DNA from: an uncultured Pelagibacteraceae bacterium
GTDB lineage: Bacteria > Pseudomonadota > Alphaproteobacteria > Pelagibacterales > Pelagibacteraceae
Length of the DNA stretch: 64,000 nucleotides
Assembly: GCA_902524115.1 (NCBI GenBank)
Contig: CABZCA010000004.1
Span: 1-64,000 of the forward strand
Reading direction: 5' to 3'
Shown here: in pieces, positions 54,394 through 63,384 of the stretch
How the letters are laid out: each line of letters opens with the position of its first letter
Numbering within the stretch: the stretch's first letter is position 1
Notes under the pieces: generated by a model
What the model saw: only the letters and a program-made list of their open reading frames with translations
Databases searched by the model: none
What the model was told of the DNA's origin: nothing
Made by a program: the position numbers and the translations under genes

Positions 54394-55974
54394 TTAATTC
54401 AAAATAAAGTCAGCAGCTCTCTCACCTATCATTAATGTTGGTGCATTTAGATTTCCACTTGTAATTTCTGGCATCACAGATGCATCGGCTACCCTTATAT
54501 TCTGAAGACCATGAATTTTTAATTTTTCATCTACCACCGCCATATCATCTATACCCATCTTTAAAGTACATGATGGGTGATATGCTGTTTCTGCTTTTGA
54601 TCTTACATATTCTTCAATTTCCTCATCTGAATTTGCATTATCACCTGGCCCAATTTCTTTACCAGCAAAAGGTTTCATAGAGTTTTGACATAAAATTTTT
54701 CTTGCTACTCGAACACATTTTATTGTTTCTTTAAGATCGTAATTATCCTCTAAATAATTAAATTGTATTTTTGGATAATCATAAGGGTTTGAACTTTTCA
54801 AAGTAATTTCCCCTCTACTTTTAGGTTGGTTTAAACTTGCATGTAATTGGTATCCGTGTCTATCAGGATCTACTAAACCATGGTCTATTACAAATGCTGG
54901 GAAAAAATGAAATTGTATATTTGGATATTTTTTATCTGAAGATGATTTACAAAATCCACCAGCTTCTAAAAACGAGGTAGAGCAGGGCCCACTTTTGTTT
55001 AAGAACCACTGGATACCCACTTTCACCATATTAAATTTATTTACATATGAATATAATGTATCTGGAGTTTTACATTCTTGTTGAATATAGGTTTCTAAAT
55101 GATCTTGTAAATTTTTTCCAACTCCTTTTGAATCATGAATAATTTCAATTCCTTTTTCTTTAAGATGCTTGCTTGGACCAACACCTGATAACATTAATAA
55201 TTGTGGAGAATTAATTGATCCACCACTTAAAATAATTTCTTTATTTGCGTAAATAGTCTTCGTTTCATTTTTTATTTTAACTTGAATTCCAATAGCTTTT
55301 TTGCCATCAAAAATAATCTTTTCTACAAATGACTCAGTAAATACTTTTAAATTTTCCCTGCTTTTAGCTGGTTTTAAATAGTATTTTGAAGCACTTGCTC
55401 TCTGTCCTTTATGAATAGTAACATCGTACATTCCAAAGCCTTCTTGGTCTTCTCCATTCATATCACTATTTATTTTATGTCCTGCCTCTTTCGCCGAGTC
55501 CAAAAAAGCCTTAAAAAGGGGATTTTTGTTATTTGATTGATTTACAGGCAATATACCTTTTCCACCTCTATAATTATTTTCTCCACCTGACCATGTCTCA
55601 ATTTTTTTAAAAAAAGGTAGAACATTTTCGTAAGACCAATTTTTTAACCCAAATGAAGCCCATCTCTCATAATCATTTTTATTTCCTCTGACATAAACCA
55701 TTCCATTATGCGCGGAACAACCACCAATCATCTTTCCCCTAGGACAAAATAATTTTCTATTGTTTAAGTGTGGCTCAGGTTCAGAATAATATTTATAATT
55801 ATATTTTGGGTCATGCATTGCATAAAGTATTGCAAGGGGCATGTTTACTTTCCATATATCACTATCTTTACCAGCTTCAAAAATTGCAACTTTATTTTTA
55901 CTTTGTTCAGTTAGTCTATTAGCGAGAACACATCCTGCTGTACCTGCTCCAATTATTAAATAATCAAATTTCAA
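54394..55974 (-). CDS. GMC oxidoreductase (choline-dehydrogenase-like)
   Basis: DYLIIGAGTAGCVLANRLTE, GKMIGGCSAHNGMVYVRGN, GGSINSPQLLMLSGVGP, TAYHPSCTLKMG. Confidence 0.93.
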   Translation of the reverse strand: MKFDYLIIGAGTAGCVLANRLTEQSKNKVAIFEAGKDSDIWKVNMPLAILYAMHDPKYNYKYYSEPEPHLNNRKLFCPRGKMIGGCSAHNGMVYVRGNKNDYERWASFGLKNWSYENVLPFFKKIETWSGGENNYRGGKGILPVNQSNNKNPLFKAFLDSAKEAGHKINSDMNGEDQEGFGMYDVTIHKGQRASASKYYLKPAKSRENLKVFTESFVEKIIFDGKKAIGIQVKIKNETKTIYANKEIILSGGSINSPQLLMLSGVGPSKHLKEKGIEIIHDSKGVGKNLQDHLETYIQQECKTPDTLYSYVNKFNMVKVGIQWFLNKSGPCSTSFLEAGGFCKSSSDKKYPNIQFHFFPAFVIDHGLVDPDRHGYQLHASLNQPKSRGEITLKSSNPYDYPKIQFNYLEDNYDLKETIKCVRVARKILCQNSMKPFAGKEIGPGDNANSDEEIEEYVRSKAETAYHPSCTLKMGIDDMAVVDEKLKIHGLQNIRVADASVMPEITSGNLNAPTLMIGERAADFILN

Positions 55975-55979
55975 GGTAT

Positions 55980-56813
55980 TTATTGTGGGTGGTCACCTTC
56001 AATAGCAATTCTATCCATTACTCTTTCATATCCTAATCCTCTACCTGGATAAAAATCTGCAATTGCAAAGTGAATAACACTTCTATTATCCCATATACAG
56101 ACTGTATTTTCAGTCCAGCTAAACCTACAGGTTAATTCAAGTCGTGCTTGGTGTTCAAATATTTTTTTTAAAATTTCGTCACTTTCATCTTGTTCAAGTC
56201 CAATTATTTTTTTTGTGTATGTCCAATTGACAAATAGAATTTTTTTTCCAGTCTCAGGATGTGTTCTTACTATTGGATGTTCATTAGAATATTCATCAAA
56301 ATTTCTTTTTTCATTTCCCTCCATTTTTTTATATTTTTCAATAAAAAATTCTGCGCCAAGAGAACTATGGATTGCTTTTTTATCTTTTATCCTTTCTTTT
56401 ATATCTTTATCTAATGTTTCCCATGCAAGCTCCATATTTGCAAAGCATGTATCACCACCAACAGGAGGAATTTTAATTGATTTTAATATTACTGCTTTCG
56501 TTGGTTTTTCATTGTAACTAACATCACTATGCCAATTCTCACCCCATTGGTTTTTTTCATCTTCTGCTTTAATTATTCTTACTATTTCGGGATGTTTACT
56601 TAATCCTTTTACATATGCATGTGTTTCTAATGGTCCAAATTTTTCAGCTAAAGCTATATGTTGTTCAGCATTAATTTTTTGGTCTCTAAAGAAAATAACT
56701 TTGTGTTCTAATAATAAATTATTAATTTCCTTGATGTTTTGATCAGATGTATCTTTAAGATCTATCCCTGTTATTTCTGCACCTAGTGCTCCTGACAAAA
56801 GTTTTATTTCCAT
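55980..56813 (-). CDS. TauD/TfdA-family Fe(II)/2OG dioxygenase
   Basis: GAEITGIDL, FFRDQKI, ENWHSDVSY (HxD), WDNRSVIHFA. Confidence 0.93.
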   Translation of the reverse strand: MEIKLLSGALGAEITGIDLKDTSDQNIKEINNLLLEHKVIFFRDQKINAEQHIALAEKFGPLETHAYVKGLSKHPEIVRIIKAEDEKNQWGENWHSDVSYNEKPTKAVILKSIKIPPVGGDTCFANMELAWETLDKDIKERIKDKKAIHSSLGAEFFIEKYKKMEGNEKRNFDEYSNEHPIVRTHPETGKKILFVNWTYTKKIIGLEQDESDEILKKIFEHQARLELTCRFSWTENTVCIWDNRSVIHFAIADFYPGRGLGYERVMDRIAIEGDHPQ

Positions 56814-56816
56814 AAC

Positions 56817-57284
56817 TTATTTTTTTAGCTTACCAGAAAACACTAAATTTTCTGAGTTAAAAGAAACCTTATTTTTATTTATAAAGTCATCCATTATTTG
56901 GATTTTATCTTGTTCAAATTCTGTGACCTTTCTTTTATCCAGATCAATATAAAGCGACAAGCTTTCAATAGTTGCAGCAAGTTTATTTGACTTCTTTTCG
57001 TACATTTCGCATTTTAAATGTAATCTTTTTTTATCATGATCAAAGAAGGTACAATAAACATCTACTTCATCATTTTCTTTCACTTCATTGTCATAGGTAG
57101 TTCTAGTATCTACAACCATAGTACTTCTTTTATTAATTTGTGCATTTGAACCACCCATATGAAACTTATTAAGCATTGTTTCCCATGCTTGATCAAAAAT
57201 TAGAACATAGTATGCCATATTCATATGTTCATTGTAGTCTGTCCATTCCTTGATTACTTTTCTAGTGGCAAGATGATATGACAT
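56817..57284 (-). CDS. Hot-dog thioesterase, candidate betainyl-CoA thioesterase (CdhB-like)
   Basis: EWTDYNEHMNMAYYVLIFDQAWETML hot-dog signature; in a cluster with carnitine dehydrogenase and BKACE. Confidence 0.72.
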   Translation of the reverse strand: MSYHLATRKVIKEWTDYNEHMNMAYYVLIFDQAWETMLNKFHMGGSNAQINKRSTMVVDTRTTYDNEVKENDEVDVYCTFFDHDKKRLHLKCEMYEKKSNKLAATIESLSLYIDLDKRKVTEFEQDKIQIMDDFINKNKVSFNSENLVFSGKLKK

Positions 57285-57292
57285 AATTTAGT

Positions 57293-58153
57293 TTAAACTT
57301 TGTTTATTTTATCTGCTATCAATATTTTTCTTTTCATTTCTCGAAGGACAGGCTTTTCTATGAGTTTACCGTCGATGACTACTAGACCTGTATTTGAATT
57401 ATTAAATTCTTCTAAAATTTTTTTAGCCTTGATAATTTCATCTTGAGGTGGTGTAAATACTTCATTTAAAATTCTAATTTGTTTTGGATGAATGGAACCC
57501 TTTCCAGTAAAGCCTAAGTTTCTTACTTGTTCAGCCTCTTTCCTCATTCCCTCCATATTCTCTAAATCTAAATAAGGTACATCTATTACATCTACACCAA
57601 CACTTGCACCTGCATGAACTAATTTAGATCTCGCATAGACAAGATTTTCCCATTTATTTTCAACTCTTAGCTCAGCTGCCATATCAACTCCACCAAAATA
57701 TAGAGCAACTATTCTTTTACTGGCATGAGCAATATTATAAATATTTTCTAAAGCCTCATTTGTTTCCATTATTACATGAAGATCCGTATCTAAATTACAG
57801 TCTGTTAAAAGATCATCTATAAACGTTATTTCATCTGGAGTTTTAACCTTCGGTAACATGATAGCCTTTAGATTTATTTTGCTAGATATAAAAGCTTCTA
57901 AATCTAAAAGACCAAACTTTGTTCTTTGATTATTTAATCTGACAACTAACTCTACATCATTTTTTACTTCGAGAGTTTTTAGAGCCTCTATAGTATTTTT
58001 TCTAGCTTCTGCTTTATCATTGATTGCTATCCCATCCTCTAATTCAATACAAACCATGTCTGCACCTGATGCAATTGCTTTAGGAAACATTTCTGGATGA
58101 AGTCCAGGTGTAAAAATAAAACTTCGTCTTACTTTTAATTTGTTCAAGTCCAT
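57293..58153 (-). CDS. CitE/HpcH-HpaI family lyase (malyl-CoA lyase/citrate lyase beta-like)
   Basis: RRSFIFTPGLHPEMFPKA, DMVCIELEDGIA, GFTGKGSIHPKQI. Confidence 0.92.
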   Translation of the reverse strand: MDLNKLKVRRSFIFTPGLHPEMFPKAIASGADMVCIELEDGIAINDKAEARKNTIEALKTLEVKNDVELVVRLNNQRTKFGLLDLEAFISSKINLKAIMLPKVKTPDEITFIDDLLTDCNLDTDLHVIMETNEALENIYNIAHASKRIVALYFGGVDMAAELRVENKWENLVYARSKLVHAGASVGVDVIDVPYLDLENMEGMRKEAEQVRNLGFTGKGSIHPKQIRILNEVFTPPQDEIIKAKKILEEFNNSNTGLVVIDGKLIEKPVLREMKRKILIADKINKV

Positions 58154-58879
58154 TTAATTTTTGTAATCAGGTTCTTCTTTATCTAAAATTAATCTTATTT
58201 GAGATAGGAATAGATTTGCAAAATCAGTTGGAAAGTTTGCATGTTCTTCTGCGGTTTTCTCTGCAACTTCATGGCTGACCACATTAAGTTCTTGGTTTGT
58301 TGAAAGAGCTGTAAGATATGTTTGTGCCGCTCTTTCAAAATAATAAAGAGAATTAAAACCTTCAGCCACAGTTTCTCCTGTTGTTAAAATTCCATGATTT
58401 GCGAGTAACATGTGCTGTTTATTCCCAAGAGAATTCGCCATTTTATTGGATTCGTCCTCAAGTCCTAAACCTCCAAATTCATTGTATGTAGATACTCTAT
58501 TATAAAACATCATCGTATTTTGATCGATTGGTTTCAAGACTGGGTCTTTTAGCGTAGAAAGAGCAGTTGCATATTTAGAATGGACATGAAAAATACATCT
58601 TGCGTGTGGAGCTTTTTCATGAATTGCACCATGGATATATAAAGCTGTCGGATCAATAACGTCTGGCTTATTCTTCAACTCATCTTTATTTTCTTTAGTT
58701 ACTAAGATCAAATCACTAGCCTTCATTCTACTAAAATGAATACCTGCTTTATTGCAGTAAAAATCAGATGTACCAGGTATGCATGCACTAAAATGGTTTG
58801 CAACTCCCTCATGCATATTAAGTCTAGCCGTCCATCTAAAAGTTGCAGCTAAATCCTTCTGTAATTCTGATATTTCCAT
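58154..58879 (-). CDS. Class II aldolase/adducin-family protein
   Basis: NHFSACIPGT, IHFSRM, CIFHVHSKYATALS, ANHGILTTGETVAEGFNSLYYFERAA. Confidence 0.93.
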   Translation of the reverse strand: MEISELQKDLAATFRWTARLNMHEGVANHFSACIPGTSDFYCNKAGIHFSRMKASDLILVTKENKDELKNKPDVIDPTALYIHGAIHEKAPHARCIFHVHSKYATALSTLKDPVLKPIDQNTMMFYNRVSTYNEFGGLGLEDESNKMANSLGNKQHMLLANHGILTTGETVAEGFNSLYYFERAAQTYLTALSTNQELNVVSHEVAEKTAEEHANFPTDFANLFLSQIRLILDKEEPDYKN

Positions 58880-58914
58880 TTGTATGATTTTAAAATATAG
58901 TTGAAAAATAAATT

Positions 58915-59802
58915 ATGAACAACAACGTTTTTGTATCATGTGCTGTAACAGGGTCAGGCGATACCGCAAGTAAACACCCTGACTTACCAAAAACTCCAGA
59001 ACAAATAGCTAAATCAGCAATAGAGGCAGCAAAAGCTGGAGCAGCAATTGCACATATTCATGTTAGAGAAGAAGATGGAACACCAAGTAGAAGGTTGGAA
59101 TTATATAAAGAGGTAGTTGATAGAATTAGATCAAGTGAAACCGATGTAATTTTAAACTTAACTACTGGGATGGGTGGAGATTTGGACATAGGACAAGGAA
59201 AAAACCCACTAGATTTTGGCCCTATGACAGACATGGCAAATGTTATGGAAAGAATAGCTAATGCAGAACAATTTTTACCAGAAATTTGCACATTAGATGC
59301 TGGAACATTAAACTTTGGTGATGGTTCAGTCATTACAGTTAATACTCCTAATGATTTAAGAAAAGCTGCAAAAAAATTACAGGAAATAAAAGTTAAACCA
59401 GAGATAGAGGCATTTGATTTAGGAAATATGTGGTTTGGCTCTCAATTATATAAAGAAGGTTTGTTAGATGATCCTCCAATGTTTCAAATGTGTTTAGGTA
59501 TTCCTTGGGGAGCTCCAGCTACTCCGTTAGCAATGCAAGCAATGAAAGATATAATGCCAGAACAAGGAGTGTGGTCAGGCTTTGCAATATCAAAAAATGA
59601 AATGCCTTTTGTAGCACAAACAGTTGTTATGGGTGGAAACCCAAGAGTTGGTTTAGAAGATAATTTGTATATATCAAAAGGTAAACTTGCAACCAATGCT
59701 CAGTTAGTTGAAAAAGCAATCAGAATTGTAACAGATCTTGGTGCATCAATAATGACTGCAGAAGAAACAAGGAAAAAATTAAAGCTTGTTAAACACAAGT
59801 AA
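58915..59802 (+). CDS. BKACE-family beta-keto acid cleavage enzyme, probable dehydrocarnitine cleavage (CdhC-like)
   Basis: VFVSCAVTGSGDTASKHPDLPKTPEQIAKSAIEAAKAGAAIAHIHVR; coupled to carnitine-dehydrogenase-like gene. Confidence 0.85.
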   Translation: MNNNVFVSCAVTGSGDTASKHPDLPKTPEQIAKSAIEAAKAGAAIAHIHVREEDGTPSRRLELYKEVVDRIRSSETDVILNLTTGMGGDLDIGQGKNPLDFGPMTDMANVMERIANAEQFLPEICTLDAGTLNFGDGSVITVNTPNDLRKAAKKLQEIKVKPEIEAFDLGNMWFGSQLYKEGLLDDPPMFQMCLGIPWGAPATPLAMQAMKDIMPEQGVWSGFAISKNEMPFVAQTVVMGGNPRVGLEDNLYISKGKLATNAQLVEKAIRIVTDLGASIMTAEETRKKLKLVKHK

Positions 59803-60746
59803 TGTCCAAAATTAAAAAAGTTGCAATAATTGGCACAGGAGTAATTGGAGTAGGGTGGACAATAAGACTCTTAGCTCACAACATAAAAGTTTTAGCATAC
59901 GATAAAAATTTAATTCAAAGGAATAGCTTAATCCAAGAAATAAAAAGAGCTGTACCTTTTGTAAAAAAACTATTTAATAAAAAAAAGATAAATTTAAATA
60001 ATTTAAAGTTTTTTTCTTCTTTAGAGAGTACTGTTAAAGATGCAGATCTAATCCAAGAATGTGCTCCTGAAAACTATAAACTTAAAACTCAATTAATAAG
60101 TCAAATTTCAAATTATTGTAAACCTGAGGTTTTGATATCGTCAAGCTCATCTGGATTACTTCCCTCAAGAATTTTTTCAAAATGTAAAAATAATAAAAGA
60201 TGTATCATTGCCCATCCATTCAATCCTGTTTATTTACTACCTTTAGTTGAAATAGTTCCAGGAAAAAAAACAAGTTCTAAATCATTAAATGCAGCAAATA
60301 AATTTTATAAATCGATCTCAATGAACCCAATTACCCTTAAAAAGGAGCTGCCAGGATATCTATCTGATAGACTGCAAGAAGCTTTATGGAGAGAAGCACT
60401 ACATATTATAAATGAAGGGTATGCCTCAACAGAGGATTTAGATAGAGCTATTGAGGACGGTCCAGGCTTAAGATACTCATTAATGGGAACATTTTTAACT
60501 TTTCATTTAGCAGGAGGAAAAGCTGGAATGAAACATATGCTTGAACAATTTGGGCCCGCATTAAAACTCCCATGGACTAAGCTTAAAGCACCAAAATTAT
60601 CAAAAAAACTCTCAGAAAGATTGATTTCTGGTACAAAAAAGCAAGCAAAAGGAAAGTCAATCAATCAATTATCAAATATTAGAGATGAGTATTTAGTCAA
60701 CTTACAAAACCTTAGAAAAAAATATGAAAATAAAATTAGAAAATAG
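59802..60746 (+). CDS. L-carnitine dehydrogenase-like 3-hydroxyacyl-CoA dehydrogenase family protein
   Basis: VAIIGTGVIGVGWTIRLLAHN, HPFNPVYLLPLVEIVPG, LWREALHIINEGYAS, GPGLRYSLMGTFLTFHLAGG. Confidence 0.87.
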   Translation: MSKIKKVAIIGTGVIGVGWTIRLLAHNIKVLAYDKNLIQRNSLIQEIKRAVPFVKKLFNKKKINLNNLKFFSSLESTVKDADLIQECAPENYKLKTQLISQISNYCKPEVLISSSSSGLLPSRIFSKCKNNKRCIIAHPFNPVYLLPLVEIVPGKKTSSKSLNAANKFYKSISMNPITLKKELPGYLSDRLQEALWREALHIINEGYASTEDLDRAIEDGPGLRYSLMGTFLTFHLAGGKAGMKHMLEQFGPALKLPWTKLKAPKLSKKLSERLISGTKKQAKGKSINQLSNIRDEYLVNLQNLRKKYENKIRK

Positions 60747-60782
60747 ATATCTAAAAAAAACTTAAAATGGTAATTTATTTAT

Positions 60783-61817
60783 ATGGATTTTAATCATTTT
60801 TTAACAAGTTACATGCCAGACTCAAGCATAGGTTCAAGTCAGCATTTTAAAAATATGCTTGAAGAATGTGTAACTGCTGAAAAACTTGGTTATGCAACGG
60901 TATCAATACCAGAGCATCATTTAATTAACTTACTAATGATGCCATCACCATTACAGATGGCTGTAAAGATTGCATCAGTTACAAAAAATATTAAAATAAC
61001 AACAGGGATAGTTGTTTTGCCTCTGCACGATATGAGAACATATGCTGGTGAAGTAGCTACTGCTGATATATTAACTGATGGAAGATTAATCTTAGGTGTA
61101 GGAAGAGGTGCATTTCCGTGGGAAATGAAGAGACTAGGCACACCAATAGAACAATCAAAAGAAAAATTTGTAGAGTCTTTAGAAGTTCTACAACTATTAT
61201 TAAAAAATAAAGAAGTTTCGTATAAAGGCAAATACTATAACTTCGAGCCATTAACTATAATGCCTCGACCCATAAGCAATCCAATACCAATGATGGTTGC
61301 CGCAATGAATTTAGAAAGTATAAAAGATGCAGCTTCAAGAGGATTTCATGTTCAATCAACAGTATTATCAGGTACAAAAGATCTTTTATTAAGTAGAGTT
61401 AATGCATTTAAAGAAGGGTGTGCTCAGTTAGGTGAAAAAGGTAAGTTACTCAAACTTTCCATGCAACGAATGGCTTATCTAGCAAAAGATGAAAATGAAG
61501 CTAGAGAGAAAACAAAACTTGCTTACGAATATTACAAAAGATTTGATAATATGTTTACAGGACCAGGAAAAGTAAAAGAGGGGAATATAGAGGCTTTACC
61601 AAGAAAACAAACTTTAGAAGAATTAAAAGAAAATCTTTTAATTTGCCCTTTAAATGAAATGATCGACAAACTTAGTGTTTATGCTGAATCAGGAGTTGAT
61701 GAGGTAATTCTTAGTTCAAGTTTTGGACAATCACAAGAAGACCTAATAGAGTCAATCTATAGAATTGGTGAAAACGTAATCCCTTATTTTAAAAAATCTA
61801 ATATACAAGTAGCTTAA
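60783..61817 (+). CDS. Luciferase-like (LLM class) flavin-dependent monooxygenase
   Basis: ATVSIPEHHLINLLMMPSPLQMA, RTYAGEVATADILTDGRLILGVGRG. Confidence 0.9.
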   Translation: MDFNHFLTSYMPDSSIGSSQHFKNMLEECVTAEKLGYATVSIPEHHLINLLMMPSPLQMAVKIASVTKNIKITTGIVVLPLHDMRTYAGEVATADILTDGRLILGVGRGAFPWEMKRLGTPIEQSKEKFVESLEVLQLLLKNKEVSYKGKYYNFEPLTIMPRPISNPIPMMVAAMNLESIKDAASRGFHVQSTVLSGTKDLLLSRVNAFKEGCAQLGEKGKLLKLSMQRMAYLAKDENEAREKTKLAYEYYKRFDNMFTGPGKVKEGNIEALPRKQTLEELKENLLICPLNEMIDKLSVYAESGVDEVILSSSFGQSQEDLIESIYRIGENVIPYFKKSNIQVA

Positions 61818-61823
61818 ATATCT

Positions 61824-62594
61824 ATGAGCATCATAGATTGCAATTACTCAGTTACAGGATCAGGGCCTGCAATATTTTTAACTCATGGAGTTGGAGGTGC
61901 AGAAGATGCATGGAGATTTATAACTCCAAAACTTAAAAGCATGTTTACAGTTGTGACATATGATTTAAGAGGTCATGGAAAATCACCTGTAGATAATAAA
62001 GATTTTAATTTAGATGACCTTGTATTAGATCTAGAAAGAGTAAGAGAAAAGACAAACATCCAAAAAGCCCATTTTATGGGACATTCTTTAGGAGGCATGA
62101 TTGCCCCTGCTTATGCTAAAAAGTTTCCAGAAAGAGTTTTGTCAGTTGGCTTATTATCAACTGTTGCAGGAAGATCTGATGAAGATAAACAAAAAGTGTG
62201 GAGTGTCATTTCAGATCTAAAAGATAAGGGCGTTGAACAAACATTAAAAAATCTTACTAACAGATGGTTTACAGACAATTTTATTGAAAAAAATCCAGAC
62301 CTGGTATCTAGGAGATTAAAACAAGTAATAGATACAGATAAAGATGTATTTATAAATGTTTTTAAAATTTATGCGGAAACCGAGATGATCTCTTGGTTAA
62401 AAGATATAAAGAAACCCTGCCTATTTATGACAGGTGAAAACGATGGTGGATGCACTCCATCTCATAATAAAAAAATGTCAAACGAGGTAAAAGATTCTAA
62501 ATTAGTTATTATACCAGAGGTAAAACACTCTTTTTTGATAGAGGTACCTGAGCAAATAGCAAATAACTTAATAGAATTTATTGAAAATATTTAA
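61824..62594 (+). CDS. Alpha/beta hydrolase
   Basis: FLTHGVGGAEDAWRF, YDLRGHGKS, FMGHSLGGMIAPAYA, EVKHSFL. Confidence 0.92.
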   Translation: MSIIDCNYSVTGSGPAIFLTHGVGGAEDAWRFITPKLKSMFTVVTYDLRGHGKSPVDNKDFNLDDLVLDLERVREKTNIQKAHFMGHSLGGMIAPAYAKKFPERVLSVGLLSTVAGRSDEDKQKVWSVISDLKDKGVEQTLKNLTNRWFTDNFIEKNPDLVSRRLKQVIDTDKDVFINVFKIYAETEMISWLKDIKKPCLFMTGENDGGCTPSHNKKMSNEVKDSKLVIIPEVKHSFLIEVPEQIANNLIEFIENI

Positions 62595-62598
62595 AGCT

Positions 62599-63384
62599 CT
62601 AATGCATTCTTAAAGTGTTACCATCAACGCCAACTACTTGACCAGAAATTCTAGAAGACTCATCGGATATTAAATAACAACACATTTTACCAATATCTTT
62701 CTCGTAAACCCAAGTATTAAGAGAAGTCATAGAAACGAATTCACTCTCCACAGCTTTTTTTGAAATTTTCAAAAATTTAGCTTTATCTCTAATAACTCTT
62801 CCCATCCTATCTCCTTTTACAGTCCCTGGACAAATTGCGTTTACTCTAATTTTAAACTTTCCTAATTCCATTGCTAAAGTTTTTGTCATTCCTACCACCG
62901 CCCATTTACTTGCTGAGTACGGAGACCTTAACGGAAATCCAAATATACCTGCTGTAGAAGATAGATTAACTACTGACCCACCTTTATTTTTTTTTAACAT
63001 TGGGATTGCTAATTTTGAAAAAATAAAATGACTAATTACATTTATCTTTAAAGTTTGTTCCCAATCTTTTATTTTAAGTTTGTCCATAGTTCCTGTTGGT
63101 CCTGCAACCCCAACATTATTAATTAGTGCATCAATCTTTTGTGTTTTTTTTTTAATTTCTTTAAAGAAATTTATTACATCGTTTTCATTTGAAGCATCGC
63201 AATGAAAAGAAAACAACCTTTTATTATTCAAAGGATTTTTTTTTAATTTATTTATGGATTTTTTATCGACATCACAAACGAATACCTTCGCACCTTTTTC
63301 AAGACACTCCTTTGCTGTTGCCCATCCAATTCCTGATGCCCCAGCAGAGATAATTATTTTTTTATTTTTGAAGTTGTATGACAT
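62599..63384 (-). CDS. Short-chain dehydrogenase/reductase
   Basis: ISAGASGIGWATAKECLEKGAKVFVCDVD, NNVGVAGPTG, SPYSASKWAVVGMTK, NAICPGTVKG. Confidence 0.94.
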   Translation of the reverse strand: MSYNFKNKKIIISAGASGIGWATAKECLEKGAKVFVCDVDKKSINKLKKNPLNNKRLFSFHCDASNENDVINFFKEIKKKTQKIDALINNVGVAGPTGTMDKLKIKDWEQTLKINVISHFIFSKLAIPMLKKNKGGSVVNLSSTAGIFGFPLRSPYSASKWAVVGMTKTLAMELGKFKIRVNAICPGTVKGDRMGRVIRDKAKFLKISKKAVESEFVSMTSLNTWVYEKDIGKMCCYLISDESSRISGQVVGVDGNTLRMH

